DNA of 64,000 nt from Kribbella solani (GTDB lineage Bacteria > Actinomycetota > Actinomycetes > Propionibacteriales > Kribbellaceae): positions 2,604,001 to 2,668,000 of the forward strand of contig NZ_JACHNF010000001.1 of the NCBI RefSeq assembly GCF_014205295.1. Direction: 5' to 3'. The notes under the pieces are model-generated. The model did no database searches and had not been told where the DNA came from. It saw only the letters and a list, made by a program, of their open reading frames with translations. Shown here piece by piece: positions 26,139-36,287 of the stretch. The position numbers were made by a program, and so were the translations under genes. Within the stretch, counting starts at the first letter, position 1. Every line of letters starts with the position of its first letter.

Positions 26139-27232
26139 GACGCAGACCCCACCACATCGAGGATGATCCGCGCCAATCGGTCGTCGGCATCCGTACGGAT
26201 CACGCCGGTGGCAGCGGTGGACATAGCTGTCAGACGCTCCCGGTCGTGCAGAAGTTGGGGCACGTTCGCGCGCACCCAGTCCACGGTCAGGTCGGCGTTG
26301 CCGATCAGGATGCCGCCGCCGGCGTCGATCACCGGCTTGGCGTTCAGCCGCTGCTCACCGTTACCGATCGGCAGCGGTACGTAGATCGCGGGCAGCCCGA
26401 CGCCGGACACCTCGGTGACGGTGTTCGCGCCGGAACGGCAGACGACCAGGTCGGCCGCGGCGTACGCGAGGTCCATCCGGTCGATGTAGTTCAGCACCCG
26501 GTACGGGTAGCGGCCGGTCTGCGGTACTTCGAGGGAGTTCTTCGGGCCGATCGCGTGCAGCACCTGGATGCCGGCCGCCTGCAGGTCCGCGGCGGCGCCG
26601 GAGATCGCCTCGTTGATCCGCTGCGCGCCCTGCGAACCACCGGTGACGAACAGCGTCGGGGCGTCCGGGTCCAACCCGAAGAACGCCCGCGCCTCGGCCC
26701 GGAGCGCGGCCCGGTCGAGCGTCGAGATGGCCTGCCGGATCGGCAGCCCGACGTACTCGGCGTGCGGCAGGTCGGACCCTGGGAAGGAGGTTTTCACGTG
26801 CTGGGTGCAGTACCGGGCGGCGAACTTGTTCGCGATTCCCGGCACCGCGTTGCCCTCGTGGACGACGATCGGGGTCTTCCGCCGCCAGGCCGCGACGTAC
26901 GCCGGCGTGGACACGTACCCGCCGAAGCCGACCAGGACGTCGGCCTTCGCCTCGTCCAGGACCCGCCGGGCGGCGCTGACCGAGGCCAGCATCTTGCCCG
27001 GGACGGCGAGCAGCGCGGGCGTCGGTTTGCGCGGCAGTGGCACCGGCGGAATCAGCTCCAGCCGGTACCCGGCCTCCGGGACGACCCGGGTCTCCAGGCC
27101 GCGCTCGGTCCCGAGCGCGAGGATCTCCACGGTCGGGTCGATCCGGCGCAGCGCGTCAGCGGTGGCGATCAGGGGTGAAGTATGACCGGCGCTACCGCCA
27201 CCGGCCAGAACAATGCTGGGCACAGCTTTCAA
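26135..27232 (-). CDS. murG: UDP-GlcNAc:lipid I N-acetylglucosaminyltransferase
   Basis: This 365-residue peripheral membrane enzyme transfers GlcNAc to lipid I to make lipid II on the inner face. It has two Rossmann domains of the GT-B fold. The N-terminal GGGSAGHTSPLIATADAL is the G-loop, GFGGYVSTPAYVAAW the second loop and FVTGGSQGAQRINEAI the third. ADLVVCRSGANTVTEV and PLPIGNGEQRLNAKPVIDAGG bind the UDP-sugar. A TTG at 27232 just after GGGAG, or a GTG at 27223, is the start. It is coupled to murC by a GTGA overlap and lies 13 bp after ftsW. Confidence 0.96.
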   Translation of the reverse strand: MKAVPSIVLAGGGSAGHTSPLIATADALRRIDPTVEILALGTERGLETRVVPEAGYRLELIPPVPLPRKPTPALLAVPGKMLASVSAARRVLDEAKADVLVGFGGYVSTPAYVAAWRRKTPIVVHEGNAVPGIANKFAARYCTQHVKTSFPGSDLPHAEYVGLPIRQAISTLDRAALRAEARAFFGLDPDAPTLFVTGGSQGAQRINEAISGAAADLQAAGIQVLHAIGPKNSLEVPQTGRYPYRVLNYIDRMDLAYAAADLVVCRSGANTVTEVSGVGLPAIYVPLPIGNGEQRLNAKPVIDAGGGILIGNADLTVDWVRANVPQLLHDRERLTAMSTAATGVIRTDADDRLARIILDVVGSAS

Positions 27233-27245
27233 CGCTCCCGCGGGT

Positions 27246-28493
27246 TCACTTGTATGACAGACGCCGCGAAGGCAACCAGCCGAAACGGGACCGCCGGGTT
27301 TCTTTCAGGGCGGCCTGCGCGCCGGGCTCGGCCTTCGCGAAGGACAGCAACATACCGATCGCGATCAACGTCGGCAGCAGTGCGGAACCACCGTACGACA
27401 AAAGTGGGAGCGGGATCCCCACGATGGGTAGCAGTCCGATCACGGCACCGAGGTTGACCAGCGTCTGCGCCATCAGCCAGATGGTGATTCCGGCCGCCGC
27501 GTACCGCACGAACGGCTGCGTGTTCCGGGTCGCGATCCGCACCCCGGCGTACGCCAGCGCGAGAAACAGCGCGAGCACGGTGAGTGAGCCGACCAGGCCG
27601 AGCTCCTCGCCGATCACCGAGAAGATGAAGTCGGTGTGCGCCTCCGGCAGGTTGCCCCACTTCTGCCGGCTGTTGCCGATCCCGACGCCCCACCAGCCGC
27701 CGGTGGAGAGCGCGTAGAACGAGTGGTACGCCTGCCAGCCGACCGAGGTCGGGTCCGCGAACGGGTCCAGGAACGAGGTGACCCGCTGCATCCGGTACTT
27801 CTCCGCGTTCACGAAGTACGTCGCCACCGCGCCGACGACCACGATCGTCGCGACGAACAACCGGGTCGGCGCGCCGACGATCCAGATCATCCCGATCATC
27901 ACGGCCATCAGCACCAGCGCCGTACCGAGGTCGTGCTGGCCGACCACCAGTGCGATCACCAGACCGCATACCGGCACCATCGGTACCAGCAGGTGCTTCC
28001 ACTGGGTGAGCAGTTTCTCCTTGCGGGCGTACAGATCGGCGCACCACAGCACCATCGCCAGTTTGGCGAACTCACTCGGCTGGATCTGCAGCGGTCCGCC
28101 GAGGTTCAGCCAGTTCGTGTTGCCGTTCACGCCGACGCCGAGACCCGGGATGTACGTCAGCACCAGCAGGAACATCGAGCCGAGCAGCGCGATGTACGCA
28201 AGCATCCGGAAGTGCCGTGGGGTCATCCGGGAGGCGACGTACGCCATCGGGAGACCGACCGCGACCCAGATCGACTGCCGGACGAAGATCGTGTAGCTGT
28301 TCCCGGTCGTCCGCAGCGCCAGCACGCTGGACGCCGACAGCACCATCATCAGCCCGAGGACGAGCAGCAGCCCGGTCGCGCCGAGGACGATGTGGTACGA
28401 CGTGAGCGGCCGATCCAGGACGTCCCGGATCGCTGCCACCCAAGCGCGTTCGCCGGCCTTCCGCCGGGCCGGCTGATCCGGTACCGACGTCAC
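27246..28493 (-). CDS. ftsW: Septal peptidoglycan polymerase FtsW
   Basis: This SEDS-family membrane glycosyltransferase of 415 residues polymerises lipid II at the septum together with FtsI. About ten spans are visible, beginning with YHIVLGATGLLLVLGLMMVLSASSV. The SEDS motifs are NTNWLNLGGPLQIQPSEFAKL, QHDLGTALVL and the final GIPLPLLSYGGSALLPTLIAIGMLLS. The catalytic Asp conserved in SEDS proteins falls in the large extracytoplasmic loop region after TSFLDPFADP. RodA is the main alternative, but its position between murD and murG makes FtsW the better call. GTG is the start. Confidence 0.95.
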   Translation of the reverse strand: MTSVPDQPARRKAGERAWVAAIRDVLDRPLTSYHIVLGATGLLLVLGLMMVLSASSVLALRTTGNSYTIFVRQSIWVAVGLPMAYVASRMTPRHFRMLAYIALLGSMFLLVLTYIPGLGVGVNGNTNWLNLGGPLQIQPSEFAKLAMVLWCADLYARKEKLLTQWKHLLVPMVPVCGLVIALVVGQHDLGTALVLMAVMIGMIWIVGAPTRLFVATIVVVGAVATYFVNAEKYRMQRVTSFLDPFADPTSVGWQAYHSFYALSTGGWWGVGIGNSRQKWGNLPEAHTDFIFSVIGEELGLVGSLTVLALFLALAYAGVRIATRNTQPFVRYAAAGITIWLMAQTLVNLGAVIGLLPIVGIPLPLLSYGGSALLPTLIAIGMLLSFAKAEPGAQAALKETRRSRFGWLPSRRLSYK

Positions 28494-28508
28494 CCGATCA
28501 CCCCCGGC

Positions 28509-29945
28509 TCATTCGGCCAGGGAGCGAACTGCTTCGGCGAAGGCGTCGCCGCGGGCTCCGTAGTTGGCGAACATGTCCCAGGACGCGCAGCCGGGCGCGA
28601 GCAGCACGGTGTCACCCACCCGTGCGAGCTTCGCCGCCTCCCCCACCACGATCCGCATGGCACCAGTGTCCGTCGCGTCAACCACGATCCTCGGCACATC
28701 CGGTGCGTGTCGCTCGAGGGCTTCGATGATCACCTGTTTGTCCTGCCCGAGCAGCACCACCGCGCGCAACCGATCGCGGGCGGCGATCACCAGTTCGTCG
28801 AAGGTCGCGCCCTTCGCCTGGCCGCCGGCGATCCAGACCACGTGCTCGTACGCCAGCAGGGATGCCTGCGCGGCGTGCGGGTTGGTCGCCTTCGAGTCGT
28901 CGACATAGTTGACTCCGGCAACCTCCGCGACGTGGGCGATCCGGTGCTTGTCCGGCCGGAAGCCGCGCAGCCCGTCCCGGACCGCGGTCGCGGGGACGCC
29001 GAACGACCGCGCCAGCGCCGCGGCGGCGAGCGCGTTCGCGACGTTGTGCGGCGCGGCCGGGGTGATGTCGGCGAGACTGGCGAGCTCCTGGGCCGACGTG
29101 GCGCGCTCCTCGATGAACGCGCGGTCGACGATCAGATCGTCGACCAGACCAATCATCGACAGTCCCGGCGTACCCAGCGTGAAGCCGATCGCGCGGCAGC
29201 CTTCCACCACGTCCGCGTCCGCGACCAGTTGCTCGGTGGCCGGGTCGGCGACGTTGTACACGCACGCGACCTGGCAGTTCGCATAGATCCGGCCCTTGTC
29301 CAGCGCGTACGCCGCCATCGAACCGTGCCAGTCGACATGATCCGGAGCGAGGTTCAGTACGGCGGCCGAATGCGCCGACATCGAATGGGTGAAGTGCAGC
29401 TGGTAGCTGGACAGCTCGACCGCGATCACGTCGTACGGCTCCGGGTCCATCACCGCCTCGAGCAACGGCAGCCCCACGTTGCCCGCGGCAACGGCCCGGT
29501 GACCGGCGGCCTGCAGGATCGCGGTCAGCATCTGCACCGTCGTGGTCTTGCCGTTGGTCCCGGTGATGCACAGCCAGGGCGCCGCGTTCGCCGGGTCACG
29601 CAGCCGCCAGGCGAGCTCGATCTCGCTCCAGATCGGTACGTCCCGCTCGGCCGCCTGCGCCAGCAAAGGCGCGTGCGGCGGTACGCCGGGCGAGGTGACG
29701 ACGACGTCGACCTCCTTCGGCAGCTCGGCCGTACTGCCCGGACCGAGCGTGATGGTCGCGCCGAGCGTTTCCAGGATCCGCGCTTTCTCCCGCAGCGCCT
29801 CGTTGTCCCGGTCGTCCAGTACGACGACATGCTCCGACCCGGCCTGGATCAGCGAGTCGGCGCACGCGTACCCGGCCGTACCGAACCCGAGCACCACGAA
29901 CCGGGTGGTGGCCCAGCCGTCGGCGGTCCGTGACTCCAAACTCAT
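28509..29945 (-). CDS. murD: UDP-N-acetylmuramoylalanine--D-glutamate ligase
   Basis: This 478-residue cytoplasmic Mur ligase adds D-Glu to UDP-MurNAc-L-Ala. The N-terminal domain has [17 protein letters not shown], and [14 protein letters not shown] follows. The ATP loop is [33 protein letters not shown] and [14 protein letters not shown] are the central motifs. [31 protein letters not shown] is the MurD signature stretch, and [20 protein letters not shown] closes the protein. ATG at 29945 overlaps the mraY stop (ATGA) and gives a normal length; the longer in-frame opening lies inside mraY. Confidence 0.96.
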   Translation of the reverse strand: MSLESRTADGWATTRFVVLGFGTAGYACADSLIQAGSEHVVVLDDRDNEALREKARILETLGATITLGPGSTAELPKEVDVVVTSPGVPPHAPLLAQAAERDVPIWSEIELAWRLRDPANAAPWLCITGTNGKTTTVQMLTAILQAAGHRAVAAGNVGLPLLEAVMDPEPYDVIAVELSSYQLHFTHSMSAHSAAVLNLAPDHVDWHGSMAAYALDKGRIYANCQVACVYNVADPATEQLVADADVVEGCRAIGFTLGTPGLSMIGLVDDLIVDRAFIEERATSAQELASLADITPAAPHNVANALAAAALARSFGVPATAVRDGLRGFRPDKHRIAHVAEVAGVNYVDDSKATNPHAAQASLLAYEHVVWIAGGQAKGATFDELVIAARDRLRAVVLLGQDKQVIIEALERHAPDVPRIVVDATDTGAMRIVVGEAAKLARVGDTVLLAPGCASWDMFANYGARGDAFAEAVRSLAE

Positions 29946-31042
29946 CCGGTCACCCATTCCGCGTAGAAGATGCCGAGGCCGATCACCACGCACAGGCCCT
30001 GGATGATCCAGAACCGGATCACCACGTTCACCTGTTCCCAGCCGAGCATCTCGAAGTGGTGCTGTAGTGGCGCCATTCGGAACAATCGTTTACCGACGCC
30101 GGCGGTACGTTTGGTGATCTTGAAGTAGCCGACCTGCAGGATCACCGACGCGGTGACGATGACGAACAGGCCGCCGAGCACCAGCACCAGCAGCTCGGTC
30201 CGGGTCATCACCGCCATCCCGGCCAGCGCGCCGCCGAGCGACAGCGAACCGGTGTCACCCATGAAGATCTTGGCCGGCGACGCGTTCCACCAGAGGAAGC
30301 CGAACAGCGCGCCGGTCAGACACGCCGCGACCACCGCAAGATCACGTGGATCGCGTACCTCGTAGCATTTCGCGCCGACGCCCCGCTCGGTCGCGCAGCT
30401 CTGGTTGAACTGCCAGATGCAGATCAGCGTGTACGCGCCGAACACCATCATCGACGCGCCGGTGGCCAGGCCGTCCAGACCGTCGACCAGGTTGACGCCG
30501 TTGGACATACCGGCGATCAGCAGCAGAATCCAGATCACCACCACGATCAGTGGCAGCTCCAGCCAGCCGATGTCGCGGATGAACGAGATGAACGGCGACG
30601 CCGGCCGCTGCCCACGGTCGTCCGGGAACTGCAGCGCGAGCACCGCGAACACCACCGCGACCATGGTCTGGCCGGCCAGTTTCGCCTTGCTCCGCAGGCC
30701 CAGGCTGCGCTGCCGGAAGATCTTGATGAAGTCGTCCAGGAAGCCGACCGCGCCCATCCCGGCGAACAGGAACAGCACCAGGATCGCGGACGCGCTCGGC
30801 CCGCTGCCGGCGCCGGTGGTGAGCATCGCGAACAGCTTCGCGCTGAAGTACCCGACGATGGTCGCGATGATGAACACGGTGCCGCCCATCGTCGGCGTAC
30901 CGCGCTTGATCTGGTGCGACTGCAGACCGTCGTCACGGATCTCCTGACCGTACCCGCGCCGGGCCAGCCACTTGATCGCCCAACGGGTGCCGATCAGGGT
31001 CAGCACCATCGAGACGGCACCGCCGAACAGGATCGAGATCAC
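29942..31042 (-). CDS. mraY: Phospho-N-acetylmuramoyl-pentapeptide transferase
   Basis: This 366-residue polytopic membrane enzyme joins UDP-MurNAc-pentapeptide to undecaprenyl phosphate, making lipid I. The cytoplasmic motifs are in order: [11 protein letters not shown], the Asp pair in [19 protein letters not shown], and [40 protein letters not shown] and [13 protein letters not shown], which has the conserved His cluster, complete the set. About ten spans are visible. GTG is the start, overlapping the murF stop (GTGA); the end overlaps the murD start, so all three are translationally coupled. Confidence 0.97.
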   Translation of the reverse strand: MISILFGGAVSMVLTLIGTRWAIKWLARRGYGQEIRDDGLQSHQIKRGTPTMGGTVFIIATIVGYFSAKLFAMLTTGAGSGPSASAILVLFLFAGMGAVGFLDDFIKIFRQRSLGLRSKAKLAGQTMVAVVFAVLALQFPDDRGQRPASPFISFIRDIGWLELPLIVVVIWILLLIAGMSNGVNLVDGLDGLATGASMMVFGAYTLICIWQFNQSCATERGVGAKCYEVRDPRDLAVVAACLTGALFGFLWWNASPAKIFMGDTGSLSLGGALAGMAVMTRTELLVLVLGGLFVIVTASVILQVGYFKITKRTAGVGKRLFRMAPLQHHFEMLGWEQVNVVIRFWIIQGLCVVIGLGIFYAEWVTG

Positions 31043-32457
31043 TGCACGTCCTCCAGCAAGGCGTCGGCGAGGCTGCGCAGTTTCGCCGCCTTGGACGACT
31101 TCACCAGGACCACGTCACCGGCGCGCAACTCGGACCGGAGCAGCGCGAGCGCGTCCGGGATGGTCTCCACGTACGCCGACTCGTTGCCCCACGAGCCTTC
31201 CAGCGAGGCACCGAGATGGATCGGTTTCGCGCCCGCGCCGACCGTGACCAGCCGGTTCACGTCCAGCCGGACGGCCAGCCGGCCGATCGCGTCATGTTCG
31301 GCGGTCGAGGTGTCGCCGAGTTCGAGCATCTCGCCGAGCACCGCCCAGGTCCGGGCGCCGCGGGACCGGCCGATCGCGGCCAGCGACTTGAGCGCGGCGC
31401 GGGTCGACTCCGGGTTCGCGTTGAAGGCGTCGTTGATGATCGTCACGCCGTCCGGCCGCTCGGTCAGCTCCATCCGGGCCGCGGACAGCGGCGTCGCGGC
31501 GTTCAGGCCGGCGGCGATCTGCTCCGGCGTCAGCCCGAGCGCCACCCCGACCGCCGCGGCGGCCAGCGCGTTCGAAACGTAGTGCTCACCAATGAACCGC
31601 AGCGAAACAGAAGTGCTGAAGGCCGGCTGGTCGTCGGCGGCTGATCCTGCTCCGACGTGCAGTGTGAAGGTCGGGCGGCCCTCGCCGTCGATCTTGAGCT
31701 CCGTCGCGCGTACCTCGGCCTCAGCCGCCTCGCCGAAGGTCAGCACCTTCTCCCGGGTCCGGCCGCGCATCCCGGCGACCCGGTCGTCGTCCGCGTTCAG
31801 GATCGCGGTACCACCGGCCCGCACGGCTTCGATCAACTCACCCTTGGCGAGCGCGATGTTGTCCTGACTACCGAGCTTGCCGATGTGCGAAGTACCGACA
31901 TTCAGCACCAGACCGATCGCCGGCGGCGTGATTCCGGCCAGGTAGGTGATGTCGCCGAGGCTGCGTACGCCCATCTCCGCGATCAGGTACTTCGTCGACC
32001 CGGTCGCCTGCAGCGCGGTCAGCGGATGCCCGATCTCGTTGTTGAACGAGCCTTCCGGCGACACCGTCTCGCCGTACGGGCGGATCACCTGGGCGATCAG
32101 GTCCTTCGTACTGGTTTTTCCGGATGACCCGGTCAGCGCGATCACGGTCAGGTCGGGCAGCTTCGCCACCACGTACCGGGCCAGATCGCCGAGCGCGCGC
32201 TGCGCGTCACCGACGACGATGCACGGGCTGCCGTCGACCGGGCGGGTGGTGAGCGAGACCGTGGCGCCGGCCGCGGTCGCCGCGGCGACGAAGTCGTGCC
32301 CGTCGACGCGCTCGCCGGGCAGGGCGACGAACAGTCCGCCCGGTCCGGCCTTCCGCGAGTCGACGACTACCGCGCCGTCCACGACGGCCGTGGGCTCGGC
32401 GCCCACCAGCTCGCCGCCGACGACCTCGGCGATCTCTCCGCAACTGACAGGGATCAC
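31039..32457 (-). CDS. murF: UDP-MurNAc-tripeptide--D-Ala-D-Ala ligase
   Basis: This 472-residue Mur ligase adds D-Ala-D-Ala and completes the pentapeptide precursor. The N-terminal domain opens with [15 protein letters not shown] and [25 protein letters not shown]. The ATP loop is [17 protein letters not shown], and [20 protein letters not shown] and [15 protein letters not shown] follow. [21 protein letters not shown] is the MurF-specific stretch. The last part ([20 protein letters not shown]) is typical. The GTG start overlaps the murE stop. A D-Ala-D-Ala ligase gene must lie elsewhere in the genome. Confidence 0.97.
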   Translation of the reverse strand: MIPVSCGEIAEVVGGELVGAEPTAVVDGAVVVDSRKAGPGGLFVALPGERVDGHDFVAAATAAGATVSLTTRPVDGSPCIVVGDAQRALGDLARYVVAKLPDLTVIALTGSSGKTSTKDLIAQVIRPYGETVSPEGSFNNEIGHPLTALQATGSTKYLIAEMGVRSLGDITYLAGITPPAIGLVLNVGTSHIGKLGSQDNIALAKGELIEAVRAGGTAILNADDDRVAGMRGRTREKVLTFGEAAEAEVRATELKIDGEGRPTFTLHVGAGSAADDQPAFSTSVSLRFIGEHYVSNALAAAAVGVALGLTPEQIAAGLNAATPLSAARMELTERPDGVTIINDAFNANPESTRAALKSLAAIGRSRGARTWAVLGEMLELGDTSTAEHDAIGRLAVRLDVNRLVTVGAGAKPIHLGASLEGSWGNESAYVETIPDALALLRSELRAGDVVLVKSSKAAKLRSLADALLEDVQ

Positions 32458-34013
32458 CGGTCTGCCTCCAACAGCTCACGCACGGTTTCGCGGTCGTCGA
32501 ACGGGTGGATCACACCGCCGACGTCCTGGCCTGTTTCATGTCCTTTACCCAGGACGACGACGGTGTCGCCCGGGCCGGCCAGCCGGATCGCGGTCGCGAT
32601 CGCCTGCCGCCGGTCGCCGATCTCCTGCAGGTCCGCAGCCGGCACTGCCTCGCGGGCGCCGGCCAGCGCGGCGGCCCGGATCGCGGCCGGGTCCTCGCTA
32701 CGCGGGTTGTCGTCGGTGACGATCACGGCGTCGGCGGCGCGGGCCGCCTCGGCGCCCATCGCCGGCCGCTTCCACGGATCCCGGTCGCCGCCACAGCCGA
32801 CGACGGCGAACAGCCGGCCCTTGGTCGCCGTCCGCGCGGCGGTCAGCGCCAGCGCGACCGCGTCCGGCGTGTGCGCGTAGTCGACGATCACGGTCAGTCC
32901 GTCCGCGCGCGTGAACGGCTCCATCCGGCCGGGTACGGCCGCCATCCGCAATCCCGCGGCGATCGCCTCGGCGGGTACGTCCAGCTGACGCAGCATCGCG
33001 GTGGCGAGCAGCGCGTTGGCGACGTTGAAGTCACCCGGCAACCCGATCTCCACGGTCAGGGTCTCCCCCGGCCCTTCGATGTCGAACACCGTGGTGCTCC
33101 GCTGAATACCTTCCCCACCCCACCGCCCCGGTCGCTCGGAGCGGTGCTTGTTCGCGACCGTCCAGTCCGCGTCGCCGGTGGTGGACACCGTGACCAGCGG
33201 TACGACGGTCTGCGCGGCCAGCCGGCGCCCGTACGCGTCGTCGATCGTCACCACGGCGACATCACACCGCTCCGGAGTGAACAGCGCGGCCTTCGCCTGG
33301 AAGTAGTCCTCGAACGTCTTGTGGAAATCCAGGTGGTCCTGCGAAAGGTTGAGGAAACCCGCGACCGCGAACCGCGCGCCGTCGACCCGGCCCATCGCCA
33401 GCGCGTGACTGGACACCTCCATCGAGCACCACGGCACCGCCTGCTCGCGCATCACCGCGAACAAGGCCTGCAGATCAGTGGCCTCGGGAGTGGTTCGTAC
33501 GCTCGGCACCACCTCGTCGCCGATCCGCGTTTGAATCGTGCCGATCAACGCGGTCGGGCCGAGCTGCCGAAGTACGGAGTCGAGCAGGAAGCTGGTCGTG
33601 GTCTTGCCGTTCGTACCGGTGACGCCGATCAACCGCAGTTCGCTGGTCGGCTCGCCGTAGATCCGGGACGCGACCGCGCCGAGTATCTCGCGCGGGTTGC
33701 CGGCGATCAGTGTCGGCAGGCCGCTCGCGGCGGCCCGGTCGGCTCCGGTCGAGTCGGTCAGCACGGCGACCGCGCCGGCCGATCGCGCTTGCGCGACGAA
33801 CTCCGCGCCGTGCGTGACCGCGCCGGGCAGAGCGGCGTACAGATCACCGGGAAGGATGGAGCGCGAGTCTAGGGAGACGCCGGTCACGGCTACCGGCGAC
33901 GCTGCCGGTGGTTGGGTGCGGGCGACGGTCGCGAGGTCGGCGAGGCCGACCGGCACGACATGCCGGGGCCGGATCGCTGCGACCGCGCCGCCGGCGGCGG
34001 TAGGGGTGGACAC
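32454..34013 (-). CDS. murE: UDP-MurNAc-L-Ala-D-Glu--diamino acid ligase
   Basis: This 519-residue Mur ligase adds the third residue of the stem peptide. The N-terminal part has VTGVSLDSRSILPGDLYAALPG. The ATP loop is [19 protein letters not shown] and the carbamylated-lysine region follows CSMEVSSHALAMGRVDG. The amino-acid recognition loop reads DDNPRSED. DNPR is the motif for meso-diaminopimelate, but LL-DAP-using actinobacteria share similar loops, so which DAP isomer is used is not decided. VDYAHTPDAVALAL and GCGGDRDPWKRPAMG are also typical. A GTG at 34013 after AGGG was taken as start; an earlier in-frame GTG cannot be excluded. Confidence 0.96.
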   Translation of the reverse strand: MSTPTAAGGAVAAIRPRHVVPVGLADLATVARTQPPAASPVAVTGVSLDSRSILPGDLYAALPGAVTHGAEFVAQARSAGAVAVLTDSTGADRAAASGLPTLIAGNPREILGAVASRIYGEPTSELRLIGVTGTNGKTTTSFLLDSVLRQLGPTALIGTIQTRIGDEVVPSVRTTPEATDLQALFAVMREQAVPWCSMEVSSHALAMGRVDGARFAVAGFLNLSQDHLDFHKTFEDYFQAKAALFTPERCDVAVVTIDDAYGRRLAAQTVVPLVTVSTTGDADWTVANKHRSERPGRWGGEGIQRSTTVFDIEGPGETLTVEIGLPGDFNVANALLATAMLRQLDVPAEAIAAGLRMAAVPGRMEPFTRADGLTVIVDYAHTPDAVALALTAARTATKGRLFAVVGCGGDRDPWKRPAMGAEAARAADAVIVTDDNPRSEDPAAIRAAALAGAREAVPAADLQEIGDRRQAIATAIRLAGPGDTVVVLGKGHETGQDVGGVIHPFDDRETVRELLEADR

Positions 34014-34078
34014 GGGCCCTGAGGCTACCGCCACGGACCCTGTGACTCCTACCTGACCCTGCGTCACGAAGCCGGACT

Positions 34079-36283
34079 TCACCAGGTCAGTGGGATGTTC
34101 GGCTGCTGCGCGCCCGTCGGCGGCACCACGTACTTCTGCAGCGCGTAGCTCATCACATCGCGGAACACCGGTCCTCCTTGCAGGCCACCACCCCGAACGC
34201 CGTCGCTCGGGTCGTGCAGTACGACGTACGTCACGAACCGTGGGTTGTCTGCCGGCGCGAATCCGGCGAAAGAAGTCGCCCACTTGCCGTACTTGCCGGT
34301 CTTCGGGTCGACCTGCTGCGCGGTACCGGTCTTGCCGGCCACCAGGTAGCCGTCGATCGCGGCCTGCGGGGCGGTGCCCTTCTTCGCCGTCACCGCCTCC
34401 ATCATCGTGGTGACTTCCTTGGCCGCCTTCTCGCTGACCACCCGGCGCGGCGCGCCCGCCTGGTTCGGTACCACGGTGCCGTCGGCCTCGACGTAGTTGC
34501 GGACCAGCTGCGGCGGCACGTACACGCCGCCGTTCGCGACCGCGTTCACCGCGGCGGTCTCCTGGATCGCGTTCACCGACAGGCCCTGACCGAACGCGAC
34601 GTTCGACCGGGTCAGCTCGGGCCACTCGTCACCCGGCGTCAGCAGGCCCTTCGTCTCGCCCGGGAAGTTCAGCCCGGTCGGCTCGCCGAACCCGAAGTCG
34701 TGCAGGTACTTCACGAACTGCGCGATCGGCATCTGCTGCGCGGCGATGATCGTACCGACGTTCGAGGACTTCGCGATCACGCCGGAGATGGTCAGGTTCA
34801 GCTCGCCGTGGTTCCAGTGGTCCTTGATGATCCGGCGCTGGACGTCGATGCTGCCGGGCACCTTGAGCTTCGTGTTCAGGTTGATCTTCCCGGCGTCGGC
34901 CAGCGCCGCCATCGTGACCACCTTCTGCACGCTGCCCGGTTCGTAGCTGCGCTCCAGCGCCGGGTTGGACAGGTCCGCCGAGGTGTACTTCTTCTTGTTC
35001 GGGTCGAACGACGGGTAGTTCGCGACCGCCATCAGCTGGCCGGACTTCACGTCCATCACGACCACGGTGCCGGAGCTGGCCTTGTACTTCTCGACCGCCT
35101 CCTGGATGCGCTTCTCGGCGAAGTACTGCAGGTCGGTGTCCAGGGTCAGCTGGACGCCGACACCGGGCTTCGGGTCCTGCACGGTGTGGTTCGCGTTCGG
35201 GATCTTGTTGCCGTTCGAGTCGACCTCGTACATCGCCTTGCCGTCCTGGCCGGACAGCTTGTCGTTCAGGCCGTACTCCAGCCCGGACTGGCCCTTGCCG
35301 TCGTGGCCGGTGACGCCGACCAGGGACGCGGCGACGCTGCCGATCGGGTGGCTGCGAATCGGGTCCTGCTCGGTGTACAGGCCGATCAGCAGCGGTGCCT
35401 GCTGCTCCTGCGGCTTGCCCTTGTTCTGCTTGGTGATGGCCGCGTTCTGCGTCTTGATCTCGGCCTGGATCTCACTCCACACCGGCGGCGTGACCTGGCG
35501 GGCCAGGTACGTGAAGCGGCCCTTGCCGGTCATCGCGGCGATCAGCTTCGCCGAGGTGGTGCCGGTCAGCTTCGGTGCGAGGATCGCGGCCAGCTGCTGC
35601 GCCACCGGCTTGGTCTGGCTCGGGTCGGCGGTGATCGCGACCGCGTCCTCGGTGACCGCCAGCTCGACGCCGTTCCGGTCCTCGATGCTGCCGCGGGAGG
35701 CGGGCAGGATGAAGGTCCGGGCGTTCTCCCGGGTCGCCGCCTGCGCGTAGCTGTCCGGGTCGACGCCCTGCAGCAGTACGAGTCGGCCGGCGAACAATGA
35801 CAGTACGAACGCCATCACGCCGAGCGTGACGCGCAACCGCACCATCGGACGCCCCAGCCGCAACATCCGCGGCGGCTTCCGTACCTTCTTCTTGGGCCGC
35901 GGCGCCGGCCGGTTGGCCACCGGCCGCTTGGCAGCCTTCTTCACCGGCCGCTTGGCAGCTGTCCTCGCCGGCGCGCCGCTCGTCCGGCCCGTCGCTGCGC
36001 CGCCCGTCCGGCCCGCCGGAGCCTGCCTCCGTGCCCCTGCGGCGCGCTGCTTGTCCCCAGCTCCCCGCCCGCCGGTGGCCGGACGGCGCCGTGCGCCGTC
36101 TCTGTCAGTTGTTGGGCGGCGGGGAGTGTCTTCTTCTGATGGGCGGCGGTTGCGGGTGGGGTTGCTACGAGTACTGTCCGTAGCGGACGGACGACGGGGC
36201 TGAGCCTTGCGCGGCGGGTTGTTGCCCCGGTCCGATGCGGCACCACGTTTGCGTGGCGGCTCGTTTCCCCGTCGGTCCGTCAT
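34079..36283 (-). CDS. ftsI: Septal transpeptidase FtsI (class B penicillin-binding protein)
   Basis: This 734-residue protein crosslinks septal peptidoglycan as the partner of FtsW. An unusually long basic cytoplasmic region (about 1-145; KRPVKKAAKRPVA-like) precedes one membrane span (VRLRVTLGVMAFVLSLFAGRLVLLQ). The dimerisation domain contains RGSIEDRNGVELA. In the transpeptidase domain, the active Ser and Lys lie in YEPGSVQKVV (about residue 447), the second motif is SSN in VIAKSSNVGT and the third is KTG in VAGKTGTAQQ. No PASTA domain is present. It is 4 bp after ftsL and 65 bp before murE. Confidence 0.96.
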   Translation of the reverse strand: MTDRRGNEPPRKRGAASDRGNNPPRKAQPRRPSATDSTRSNPTRNRRPSEEDTPRRPTTDRDGARRRPATGGRGAGDKQRAAGARRQAPAGRTGGAATGRTSGAPARTAAKRPVKKAAKRPVANRPAPRPKKKVRKPPRMLRLGRPMVRLRVTLGVMAFVLSLFAGRLVLLQGVDPDSYAQAATRENARTFILPASRGSIEDRNGVELAVTEDAVAITADPSQTKPVAQQLAAILAPKLTGTTSAKLIAAMTGKGRFTYLARQVTPPVWSEIQAEIKTQNAAITKQNKGKPQEQQAPLLIGLYTEQDPIRSHPIGSVAASLVGVTGHDGKGQSGLEYGLNDKLSGQDGKAMYEVDSNGNKIPNANHTVQDPKPGVGVQLTLDTDLQYFAEKRIQEAVEKYKASSGTVVVMDVKSGQLMAVANYPSFDPNKKKYTSADLSNPALERSYEPGSVQKVVTMAALADAGKINLNTKLKVPGSIDVQRRIIKDHWNHGELNLTISGVIAKSSNVGTIIAAQQMPIAQFVKYLHDFGFGEPTGLNFPGETKGLLTPGDEWPELTRSNVAFGQGLSVNAIQETAAVNAVANGGVYVPPQLVRNYVEADGTVVPNQAGAPRRVVSEKAAKEVTTMMEAVTAKKGTAPQAAIDGYLVAGKTGTAQQVDPKTGKYGKWATSFAGFAPADNPRFVTYVVLHDPSDGVRGGGLQGGPVFRDVMSYALQKYVVPPTGAQQPNIPLTW

Positions 36284-36287
36284 CCGA